From assembly GCA_031285205.1 (NCBI GenBank), contig JAITWO010000038.1, forward strand, positions 1-39,293: a stretch of 39,293 nucleotides of DNA, given 5' to 3'. Both the position numbers and the translations under genes were made by a program. Source of the DNA: Methanomassiliicoccaceae archaeon (lineage in GTDB: Archaea > Thermoplasmatota > Thermoplasmata > Methanomassiliicoccales > Methanomethylophilaceae). Shown piece after piece: positions 32,888 to 39,293 of the stretch (position 1 is the first letter of the stretch; each line of letters begins with the position of its first letter). Below the pieces are notes generated by a model. That model did not search any database and was not told the DNA's origin. It saw nothing but the letters and a program-made list of their open reading frames with translations.

Positions 32888-34030
32888 ATGAAAAGAACGT
32901 ACAGCGAGATCAACGAGAAGATAAGGAAACGGAAGGCTGTCGTTCTTACCGCCGAAGAGGTGATAGACGTTGTCAATGACAAGGGCATCAAAGGCGCGGC
33001 GGAGGAAGTGGATGTCGTTACCACGGGGACATTCGGTGCAATGTGCTCTTCCGGCGCGTTCCTGAACTTCGGGCACAGCGACCCTCCGATACGGATGGCC
33101 AACATCTCCCTCAACGGTGTGCAGGCATACGGCGGATTGGCGGCGGTGGACACGTACATCGGCGCCACGCAGATGACGGACAAGAAGGGTGGAGGTTACG
33201 GCGGAGGGCATGTGATAGAGGACCTGGTCGCCGGAAAGAAGATACATCTCGTCGCATCCGGCCCCGGGACCGACTGCTATACAAGGAAGAGCATTGAGAC
33301 GACCGTGTCGTTGAGCACCATGAATGAGGCCTACATGTACAACCCCCGCAATGTGTACCAGAACTACGCTGCTGCAACGAACTCCACTGATAAGACGCTG
33401 CACACATACCTTGGCAAGCTGCTGCCCAACTTCAAGAACGTCACGTACAGCTCCGCCGGTCAGCTGTCCCCGCTGATGAACGATCCCCATCTGGATACCA
33501 CGGGCATCGGCACGAGGATCTTCCTGGGCGGAGGGGAAGGTTATGTGACGTGGTCAGGGACGCAGTTCAGCACCGCTGCGGAAGAACAGAACGGGGTGCC
33601 CACTGGCAGCTCAAGGACGCTGGCACTGATAGGCAACCTCAGAGGGATGGACCGGGAGTTCGTACGCGGCCTTGATATATTCGGGTACGGGACATCGTTA
33701 GCGGTGGGAGTGGGCATCCCTATACCGATACTGAACGAAGGCGTCATGGAAAGGTGCGCCATAACCGATGATAAGATATTCACGCATGTATTCGATTACG
33801 GCATCCCGTCAAGAACAAGGCCTGTCATCGGTAAGGTCAGTTACGCCGACCTCAGGTCAGGAAAGGTGGAGATGGGAGGACGTGTGATGAGAACGTCGTC
33901 ATTATCATCGTACAAATATGCAAAGAAGGTCGCCGAGAAGCTGAAGGGCTGGATATCGAATGATAAGTTCCAGCTTACGATACCGTCGTTGCCGTTGCCC
34001 AAAGAGGGTTCCGTGAAGGGGCTGAGATGA
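32888..34030 (+). CDS. Homocysteine biosynthesis protein (COG1900/DUF39)
   Basis: A 380-residue COG1900/DUF39 protein of the type genetically linked in methanogens (MA1821 in Methanosarcina) to making homocysteine from aspartate semialdehyde and sulfide. Visible are FGAMCSSGAFLNFGHSDPPI, GGGYGGGHVIEDLVAG, ASGPGTDCYTR and FLGGGEGYVTWSGTQ. The Cys in AMCSSG and the one in GTDCYT are candidate sulfur-carrying residues. The ATG at 32888 is favoured by GGTGA five bases upstream; the in-frame ATG at 32876 would add four residues. It overlaps the next gene by ATGA. The role is from family knowledge; the exact chemistry is not settled. Confidence 0.9.
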   Translation: MKRTYSEINEKIRKRKAVVLTAEEVIDVVNDKGIKGAAEEVDVVTTGTFGAMCSSGAFLNFGHSDPPIRMANISLNGVQAYGGLAAVDTYIGATQMTDKKGGGYGGGHVIEDLVAGKKIHLVASGPGTDCYTRKSIETTVSLSTMNEAYMYNPRNVYQNYAAATNSTDKTLHTYLGKLLPNFKNVTYSSAGQLSPLMNDPHLDTTGIGTRIFLGGGEGYVTWSGTQFSTAAEEQNGVPTGSSRTLALIGNLRGMDREFVRGLDIFGYGTSLAVGVGIPIPILNEGVMERCAITDDKIFTHVFDYGIPSRTRPVIGKVSYADLRSGKVEMGGRVMRTSSLSSYKYAKKVAEKLKGWISNDKFQLTIPSLPLPKEGSVKGLR

Positions 34031-34434
34031 TGGACAAGAAATTCAAGCTGAAATTCAACAACAGCAATCTGCATGAATCGGTGTCATACATCCTTGTGTC
34101 CAAGTTCGACATAAAGCCGAACGTGCTCCAGGCGAAGATCGACGGCAGCGGAGGACGTATGATACTGTCGATGAGAGGTAGCGAGAAGAACATAGAGAAT
34201 GCGATATCCTATCTTGAATCGGCGGACATAGTTGTGGAGGAAGCCGACGACATAAAGATGGATAAGAAGAGATGCATCGACTGCGGCTCCTGTGTTTCGA
34301 TATGTCCCACGTTCGCGTTCGAGATCGATAAGAGCACGTGGGATGTCAGCCTTGACACCGGCAAATGCGTGGCATGCGGAACATGCATATCGGCATGTCC
34401 GACGCACGCCATCTCGCTGAAGATGAATCTATGA
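34027..34434 (+). CDS. NIL-domain ferredoxin of homocysteine biosynthesis
   Basis: A 135-residue protein. Residues 1-75 form a NIL domain (FKLKFNNSNLHESVSYI and the ILSMRG strand). Residues 78-135 are a two-cluster ferredoxin with CIDCGSCVSICP and CVACGTCISACP, each binding one 4Fe-4S cluster. It corresponds to MA1822, the Fe-S partner of the COG1900 protein in Methanosarcina, and probably delivers electrons or sulfur for thiol formation. Tandem ATGs at 34027 and 34030 are equivalent starts. It overlaps the genes on both sides by four bases. Confidence 0.9.
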   Translation: MMDKKFKLKFNNSNLHESVSYILVSKFDIKPNVLQAKIDGSGGRMILSMRGSEKNIENAISYLESADIVVEEADDIKMDKKRCIDCGSCVSICPTFAFEIDKSTWDVSLDTGKCVACGTCISACPTHAISLKMNL

Positions 34435-35150
34435 TCAGGGAGCATTTCGAAGTCAATCAGACGGCTGTCACCATAATCGCTTACCGCAACGTCCATGTGA
34501 AGGCTGCTAAGGAAGCGATATTCGACGCCCGTGAACAGATAGAGCGCAAGATATCGCAGGACCGTTATTTCCAAACCACATATGAGCCGTACATCGCCTC
34601 CCCTTATGACGGTCATGTCGTCAAACGCATGTGCGGTGCATCGATATTGGCGGATGTCGGGCCGATGGCAGCGGTCGCCGGCGCCATCGCCGAACATGCC
34701 GTTGAGCGGATGATGAGGGAAGGGGCGGAATATGCCATTGTGGACAACGGCGGTGACATCGCCCTGATATCGGACAGGGATGTGCGCATAGGGATGTACG
34801 CTGACGTGAACGGCCATCGGCTGTCGCTGCTTGTCCCTCCTTCCAGGAACATATTAGGGATATGCTCATCCTCCGGGTCCGTCGGGCCGTCGGTGTCGTT
34901 CGGAAGGAGCGACATATCAACGGTCATATCAAATGACGTCTCATTGGCCGATGCCTGCGCGACCGCGCTCGGCAACATGGTAAAAGAACGGAGCGGCATG
35001 GCCGAACATCTGGAGAAGATATGTTCAATCAAAGGCATAATAGGATGTCTGGCATATTGCGACTCCTCGTTGGCCGTATGCGGCGATGTCCCTGAACTCG
35101 TCAGGTCGGATGCGAAGGACGACATCATCACGAAGGTCCTGCTGATCTGA
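34431..35150 (+). CDS. ApbE-like UPF0280/COG2122 protein, homocysteine pathway
   Basis: A 239-residue UPF0280/COG2122 protein (MA1715-like), distantly related to ApbE flavin transferases. Visible are SILADVGPMAAVAGAIAEHA, EYAIVDNGGDIAL, ICSSSGSVGPSVSFG and DACATALGN, which matches the ApbE-type C-terminal metal site. In Methanosarcina this family supports homocysteine formation with COG1900 and the NIL ferredoxin. The start ATG 34431 lies in an ATGA overlap. All three pathway components plus asd are adjacent here, which strengthens the assignment. Confidence 0.88.
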   Translation: MIREHFEVNQTAVTIIAYRNVHVKAAKEAIFDAREQIERKISQDRYFQTTYEPYIASPYDGHVVKRMCGASILADVGPMAAVAGAIAEHAVERMMREGAEYAIVDNGGDIALISDRDVRIGMYADVNGHRLSLLVPPSRNILGICSSSGSVGPSVSFGRSDISTVISNDVSLADACATALGNMVKERSGMAEHLEKICSIKGIIGCLAYCDSSLAVCGDVPELVRSDAKDDIITKVLLI

Positions 35151-35362
35151 CCCGTACGGCAGAAGACTCGGTGAGTGATAACACTCGAAGGCGATGATCA
35201 GCGAGACGTTTCTCAGAATGGAGAAGGAAACATACAGCATGGTCTATCCCGGAGAGCGCTAGAGGGCGATATGCGTGTTGAGGAAGTAAAACAGAAGCTG
35301 CAGTGACGCCGTGAAATACGGCAACTTTTTATCCTTCATCAATATGGGCTGATGTGAGATAT
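35151..35362. other. Spacer between the homocysteine genes and the his operon
   Basis: About 210 bases. A 22-codon ORF at 35194-35262 (ends TAG) and an 11-codon ORF right after it have no clear meaning; they could be a decayed remnant. The hairpin GCCGT-GAAAT-ACGGC (35308-35322) is followed by T5, and CTTTTTATCC (35325-35334) doubles as a TATA candidate for hisG with a start near 35355. Confidence 0.4.
35308..35330 (+). terminator. Hairpin with T-run before hisG
   Basis: A 5-bp stem GCCGT/ACGGC with a 5-base loop, then AACTTTTT. It probably ends the homocysteine transcript, immediately before the his promoter. Confidence 0.45.
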
Positions 35363-36226
35363 ATGACACTCAAGATAGCGGTCCCTAATAAAGGGCGGTT
35401 GAACGAAAGGGCGGTCGAGCTCCTTCAGAGCTCCGGGCTTGACCTCGGAGAGGGATGGGGCAGACGCCTCTACGTCACCGTTCAGAACCAGGATATCGAA
35501 GTGATCTTCGTGCGCGCGCAGGACATCCCCGAATTCGTGGCAGGCGGCTCGATAGATATGGGGATCACGGGCCAGGATCAGGTGGCCGAGTCCGGACAGG
35601 AGGTCGAATGCCTCATGGGCCTCGATTTCGGACACTGCAGGCTTTGCGTCGCGGTACCGGAGACGTCCGGGATCAAGGATGTCGGCGAACTGAAGGCCGG
35701 GTGCAGAGTGGCAACCTCTTTCCCAAATCTCACAAAGAGATTCTTTGAATCGAAGAAAAAGAAGGTGGAGGTGGTCAACGTCTCCGGGGCGGCGGAGATA
35801 ATGCCGTATCTCGGCGTCTCAGATATAATAGTGGACCTTGTGTCGAGCGGTTCAACGCTAAAGACGAACAGACTGACGGTGATCGAGGACATCATGGAAT
35901 CTCAGGCGGTCATCGTCTGCAACAAGAGAGCGATCAAGACGAAAAAGGACGCCGTGAACGGCATTGTGGATTCGGTAAGGAGCGTCATAGTCGCGGAGAA
36001 CAAGACATATCTGATGGCGGACGTCCCGAAAAGGAAACTTACCAAGATCCAGGAACTGTTCCCGGGCGTCGCCGGACCGACGGTGATGAACATCGCCGGG
36101 AACGATGACATGGTGGCGATGCATGTGGTCATCGATAAGAAGGATGTTTACGATTCAGTTAACACATTAAAGAAGATGGGCGCCAAAGGGATATTGACAT
36201 TGCCTATAGACAGGTTGGTGCCTTGA
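35363..36226 (+). CDS. hisG: ATP phosphoribosyltransferase, long form
   Basis: A 287-residue HisG catalysing the first step of histidine synthesis, joining ATP and PRPP. It opens with KIAVPNKGRL and continues with DMGITGQDQV, the SGAAEIMPYLGVSDIIVDLVSSG pattern (in part AAEIMPYLGVSD) and the PRPP-loop-like SGSTLKTN. Its length and the last ~75 residues (ending with the VNTLKKMGAKGILTLPI strand) mark the long form with the C-terminal ACT-like domain, which binds histidine for feedback control and needs no HisZ. ATG 35363 is preferred; a GTG at 35354 would add three residues. Confidence 0.95.
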   Translation: MTLKIAVPNKGRLNERAVELLQSSGLDLGEGWGRRLYVTVQNQDIEVIFVRAQDIPEFVAGGSIDMGITGQDQVAESGQEVECLMGLDFGHCRLCVAVPETSGIKDVGELKAGCRVATSFPNLTKRFFESKKKKVEVVNVSGAAEIMPYLGVSDIIVDLVSSGSTLKTNRLTVIEDIMESQAVIVCNKRAIKTKKDAVNGIVDSVRSVIVAENKTYLMADVPKRKLTKIQELFPGVAGPTVMNIAGNDDMVAMHVVIDKKDVYDSVNTLKKMGAKGILTLPIDRLVP

Positions 36227-36228
36227 CC

Positions 36229-37278
36229 ATGGACAGAGAGCGGATGAGGAGCACCGCGAGGCACTTCCAGAGATATTACAATCCTGAAGTGGGCAACGCC
36301 ATACGTATGGACACGAACACCAACGTATTGGGCTCCAATCCCGCTGCCGCGAAATTCCTCGCATCACAGAAGATGGATGTGAATGATTACCCTAACACCT
36401 ATTCCGACGGCCTGAGGGACGCACTCGCCGACCTCTATGACCTTGAACGGGAGAACTTCGTTGCCGGTTCCGGTTCGGATGAGCTGTTGGACGTGGCGTT
36501 CAAGACATTCACCGAATGGAACGATAACATAACGGTGCCTGTTCCCTCATACACGCTGTATGATTACTTCGTGAGCATGAACGGAGGGAAGGCATGCGCC
36601 GTTGACCTGACGGATGATTTCCAGCTGGATGTTGATGCCTTGCTCAGGCCGGACTCCAAGATCATAATAATGCCATCCCCTAACAACCCGACCGGCAATT
36701 CGTTCAGGCCCAAGGACATAGAAGAGATATTGGAAAGGTCCGAGGGGCTGGTCGTTGTTGATGAGGCGTACGGCGAGTACGCAGGAACATCGATGATACC
36801 GAGGGTCGATGAGTTCGATAACCTCATTGTCATGAGAACATTCTCCAAAGCATACGCCATGGCCGGCCTTCGTGTAGGCTACAGCGTCTCCAATAAGAAC
36901 ATCTCGGACATGATGAACTGCGTCAAGATACCGTATTCGCTGAACATGATCAGCGAGGGTGCCGCGATAGCCGCCGTCGGGGACCAGGACTTCATACGGA
37001 GAAGTGTGAAATTGGTCAACGACAATCGCACACCGTTATCCGACGGATTGATAAAACTCGGTTTCGAACCTTTCCCGTCGGATTCGAACTTCATATTGGC
37101 ACGTTCTCCGATAGATCATAAGGCAATGACGGAAGGGCTGAAGAAGAAGGGCGTCCTGATAAGGGACTTCGGATCGAAAAGAAGGACGGAGAACTGTGTC
37201 AGGACGACCATCGGAACGAAGGAACTGAATGACATCCTCTTGGCTAAGGCCGAGGAAGTGATCTCCGGGAAGAAATGA
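36229..37278 (+). CDS. hisC: Histidinol-phosphate aminotransferase
   Basis: A 349-residue PLP-dependent class I/II aminotransferase. Visible are the substrate-side DTNTNVLGSNP, the PLP-binding GSGSDELLD loop, PNNPTGNSF, VVDEAYGEYAG and the Schiff-base Lys in RTFSKAYAMAGLRVGY. The C-terminal FGSKRRTENCVRTTIGT is typical of HisC. It converts imidazole-acetol phosphate to histidinol phosphate. ATG 36229 lies two bases after the hisG stop; the overlapping TTG at 36223 is less likely. Confidence 0.94.
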   Translation: MDRERMRSTARHFQRYYNPEVGNAIRMDTNTNVLGSNPAAAKFLASQKMDVNDYPNTYSDGLRDALADLYDLERENFVAGSGSDELLDVAFKTFTEWNDNITVPVPSYTLYDYFVSMNGGKACAVDLTDDFQLDVDALLRPDSKIIIMPSPNNPTGNSFRPKDIEEILERSEGLVVVDEAYGEYAGTSMIPRVDEFDNLIVMRTFSKAYAMAGLRVGYSVSNKNISDMMNCVKIPYSLNMISEGAAIAAVGDQDFIRRSVKLVNDNRTPLSDGLIKLGFEPFPSDSNFILARSPIDHKAMTEGLKKKGVLIRDFGSKRRTENCVRTTIGTKELNDILLAKAEEVISGKK

Positions 37279-37288
37279 GGTTCTGGCA

Positions 37289-38008
37289 ATGTTGATAATC
37301 CCTGCCGTGGACATAATGGACCGTCGGGTGGTACAACTCGTTGGCGGAGTTCCCGGGACAGAGAAGATAACCATGCCGGACCCTGTGAAAGCGGCTGGTG
37401 TGTGGGTGTCCAAGGGCGCCAAAGCATTGCACATAATCGATCTGGACAGCGCGTTCGGAAAAGAGAACAACATACCCGTGATAAAAGAAATAATAAGAAC
37501 GTACGATGTCCCGGTGGAGGTCGGCGGAGGCATAAGGAACGAGGAGACGATAAGGGAGCTTCTCGATGCCGGAGCCGATAAGGTCATCGTCGGTACGAAG
37601 GCCATCACCGAGCGCGGCTGGCTGAGTGAGATGGCAGCGAAGTTCCCCGGAAGATTACTGTTGGCGATGGACACCAAGAAAGGCAGGATAGCGGTGAAAG
37701 GATGGCAGGAGGATTCTCTGATGTCCGTGGATGAGATGTTCAGCATCATCGCTGACATGCCGCTTGCCGGCATCCTGAACACCAACGTTGACGTTGAGGG
37801 GCAGGGAAAGGGGATAGACGAAGCACAGGCCAGGGATTTCATCTCAAAATGCCCGCACCCCGTGATCGCGTCCGGAGGCGTTACCGATGAGGGTGATGCA
37901 AGGAAGCTTGCCGCAGCGGGTGCCGCAGCGGCGGTCGTGGGTGTTGCGATATATACCGGAACCATGGAGCCGTGGAACTGGGATTCCCCTTGGATATCTA
38001 ATATCTAA
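37289..38008 (+). CDS. hisA: ProFAR isomerase
   Basis: A 239-residue (beta-alpha)8 barrel performing the Amadori rearrangement of ProFAR to PRFAR. Catalytic Asp is present in IPAVDIMDRRVVQL and in LAMDTKKGRIAVKGW, and the first phosphate site in VEVGGGIRNEET. In the third motif the usual T-x-I-x-x-D-G reads TNVDVEGQG; the Thr is kept and the Asp is Glu. ATG 37289 follows hisC after ten bases. It ends the first his transcript segment; a promoter and regulator gene come next. Confidence 0.93.
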   Translation: MLIIPAVDIMDRRVVQLVGGVPGTEKITMPDPVKAAGVWVSKGAKALHIIDLDSAFGKENNIPVIKEIIRTYDVPVEVGGGIRNEETIRELLDAGADKVIVGTKAITERGWLSEMAAKFPGRLLLAMDTKKGRIAVKGWQEDSLMSVDEMFSIIADMPLAGILNTNVDVEGQGKGIDEAQARDFISKCPHPVIASGGVTDEGDARKLAAAGAAAAVVGVAIYTGTMEPWNWDSPWISNI

Positions 38009-38015
38009 ATGATAC

Positions 38016-38042
38016 TATTATATATGTTCAACGCATATGCGT
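38016..38042 (+). promoter_or_regulatory. Promoter with 12-base palindromic operator before the his regulator
   Basis: The TATA element TTATATAT (38018-38025) lies ~25 bases before ATG 38047, implying a nearly leaderless mRNA. The perfect palindrome ACGCATATGCGT (38031-38042) sits between TATA and start, where a bound protein would block transcription. Confidence 0.6.
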
Positions 38043-38046
38043 GACC

Positions 38047-38430
38047 ATGAGACTTCCCTGTGAAACGATAATCGTGGAGATCCTGCCGATAATGAGAAAA
38101 AAACTGGCCCTCGATCTCATAGAAACACACAGAATGCGCAAAGCTGATGTTGCCAGGCTGTTCGGCGTGTCCGGTACGGCCATATCACAGTACGTCTACG
38201 GAATGAGAGGCAATAACTCACTGCTGGAGGATAGTCCCCATTACGAACGGTTCGTGAAGGAGATATCCCTTTCTGCGGAGAAGGTCGCGGAAAAGAAGAG
38301 CAACGTTACTGATGAGTTATGCCGCCTGTGCGACCTTGTGAAATGCATCGGCATGGTCGACGGCATCTACGATAACAAGAAAGGATACATTCCCGTCATA
38401 AAATGCGCCGAGTGCCCCCGTAGCGGTTAA
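38047..38430 (+). CDS. Archaeal HTH regulator with C-terminal cysteine cluster
   Basis: A 127-residue XRE-like regulator of the archaeal COG2522 type. It opens with RLPCETIIVEILP, then the HTH (MRKADVARLFGVSGTAISQYVYG, of which VARLFGVSGTAISQYV is the core, ~35-50). The C-terminal part has Cys92, Cys95, Cys100, Cys120 and Cys123 (CRLC, KC and CAEC), which may bind zinc or an Fe-S cluster. It lies inside the his operon between hisA and hisB, with its own TATA and palindrome, suggesting autoregulation and control of hisB-hisF or the whole operon. ATG 38047 is preferred; a GTG at 38041 overlaps the palindrome. The ligand is unknown. Confidence 0.85.
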   Translation: MRLPCETIIVEILPIMRKKLALDLIETHRMRKADVARLFGVSGTAISQYVYGMRGNNSLLEDSPHYERFVKEISLSAEKVAEKKSNVTDELCRLCDLVKCIGMVDGIYDNKKGYIPVIKCAECPRSG

Positions 38431-38525
38431 GCGGTCGATGTGTTCAGCGCACCGCATCTGCGCACGTTATAACATATTGGATAAAACAATTCTTATACGA
38501 ACTCCCCGATAATGTCCCGATACCA
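38431..38525 (+). promoter_or_regulatory. Spacer with probable hisB promoter
   Basis: TTATAC at 38492-38497 (also ATAAAACAATT near 38480) lies about 30 bases before the hisB ATG. This suggests a separate, nearly leaderless hisB-hisF transcript. No palindrome like that before the regulator gene is seen here. Confidence 0.4.
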
Positions 38526-39080
38526 ATGAAAGGAAGAGTATCGAAGATAGAGCGCAGGACGAAGGAGACCGACGTCTCTGTGAGCATCGGCATAGACGGC
38601 AAAGGGATATATGATGTCACGTGCAGCAACCGTTTTCTGAAGCACATGATCGAGACGCTGTCCAGATACTCGTCCGCCGACATATGTGTGAAAGTGACGG
38701 GCGATGATGAGCACCATATAATTGAGGATGTCGGTATAACCATGGGCACGGCGTTTAAGGACGCTCTCAAGGACATCCCGATTGAAAGGATGGCAACGAA
38801 GACCGTCGTCATGGACGATGCGATGGTGACCGTCTCGCTGGACATCATAGACAGACCGTATGCGGAGATAGACTGCCCTGACCCGCTTTATCACCACTTC
38901 TTCAGAAGCTTCGCGATGTCCTCCGGAATGACGCTGCACATACTTGTGATAAGAGGGTTCGACGACCACCACATCGTGGAAGCATCATTCAAAGCGCTGG
39001 GAAGGGCCTTGAAAGAAGCTGTCAGGAAAAGGGACGCAGAGCTGAGCACCAAGGAGAAGGCTTCGCTTAAGGGTGTTTGA
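38526..39080 (+). CDS. hisB: Imidazoleglycerol-phosphate dehydratase
   Basis: A 184-residue IGPD with the two manganese motifs HHIIED (His63, His64, Glu67) and HHIVEA, plus YHHFFRSFA and GMTLHI in the C-terminal half. The first motif region departs from the usual form: the common TGIGFLDHM reads CSNRFLKHM (Lys39 for Asp, His40 kept), and the stretch before HHIIED is three to four residues shorter than usual. Activity is still likely from the intact metal ligands. It is followed two bases later by hisF. Confidence 0.9.
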   Translation: MKGRVSKIERRTKETDVSVSIGIDGKGIYDVTCSNRFLKHMIETLSRYSSADICVKVTGDDEHHIIEDVGITMGTAFKDALKDIPIERMATKTVVMDDAMVTVSLDIIDRPYAEIDCPDPLYHHFFRSFAMSSGMTLHILVIRGFDDHHIVEASFKALGRALKEAVRKRDAELSTKEKASLKGV

Positions 39081-39081
39081 C

Positions 39082-39293
39082 GTGACCGTGAAAAAGATAA
39101 TCCCTTGCCTTGATATGAAGGACGGGAAGGTAGTCAAAGGGGTCAGGTTCGTTAACATACGGGATGTTGGAGATCCACCCGCACTTGCCTCCAAATATGA
39201 ACATGACGGGGCTGACGAGGTTGCGTTCCTTGACATATCGGCAACTATCGAAGGACGGAAGACCATGCTCAGGGCGGTCTCAGCGACCGCAAA
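39082..39293 (+). CDS. hisF: Imidazole glycerol phosphate synthase cyclase subunit (N-terminal part)
   Basis: About 70 residues are visible before the window ends. [14 protein letters not shown] carries the catalytic Asp, followed by [14 protein letters not shown] and [11 protein letters not shown], which define HisF rather than HisA. It would cyclise PRFAR with ammonia supplied by HisH. GTG 39082 is taken as start, with GTG 39088 as an alternative two residues later. It probably shares a transcript with hisB. Confidence 0.93.
   Translation, partial: MTVKKIIPCLDMKDGKVVKGVRFVNIRDVGDPPALASKYEHDGADEVAFLDISATIEGRKTMLRAVSATA

Noticed and set aside
33111-33407. Antisense Cys/Ser-rich frames within the COG1900 gene
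   Set aside because: Shadows of a confidently identified gene with no start signals.

Overview
The window looks like a methylotrophic methanogen of the Thermoplasmata, most probably the Methanomassiliicoccales. This is an inference from gene content, without a database search. The supporting signs are a corrinoid methyl-carrier protein next to a zinc-dependent MtbA/MtaA-like methyltransferase, archaeal Pelota, the archaeal aspartate-semialdehyde to homocysteine gene set, an archaeal PCExI-type HTH regulator, TATA-box promoters with very short leaders, and large adhesin-like surface proteins. None of the roughly 25 readable gene ends is TAG (TGA dominates), as expected where TAG can encode pyrrolysine.

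Layout. 1-2.3 kb: the edge of an RluF-like pseudouridine synthase, an isocitrate dehydrogenase and a small unknown protein. 2.3-8 kb: a one-carbon module with a corrinoid protein, a UroD-fold methyltransferase, a short CobW-type GTPase, a His/Asp-rich protein, a double zinc-ribbon protein and a hydantoinase-type ATPase. No classical substrate methyltransferase (MtaB, MtmB, MtbB or MttB) is present. 8-11 kb: an ABC-F ATPase and a convergent NifV-like (homo)citrate-type synthase, which could be a Re-citrate synthase feeding the isocitrate dehydrogenase. 11.1-22.9 kb: two adjacent paralogous giant surface proteins. They share leader, N-terminal body, C-terminal anchor and terminator, but carry different central repeats: four InlB-type repeats in one and fifteen tandem 80-residue repeats in the other. 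23-29 kb: Pelota, then carA-carB and an ACT-domain regulator. CarA has lost its whole glutaminase triad. 29.2-31.6 kb: a STAND-like NTPase with TPRs. 31.8-35.2 kb: asd plus three genes of sulfide-dependent homocysteine synthesis, tightly overlapping. 35.3 kb to the end: a histidine operon hisG-hisC-hisA, a regulator with its own palindromic promoter, hisB and the start of hisF.

Taken together the window is mostly core biosynthesis (2-oxoglutarate, carbamoyl phosphate, homocysteine, histidine) around one methyl-transfer module and one cell-surface island. The points most worth a second look are the glutaminase-dead CarA, the compact methyltransferase and metal-handling cluster, and the cassette-like pair of surface proteins. 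No rRNA, tRNA, CRISPR array, insertion sequence or integrase was recognised.
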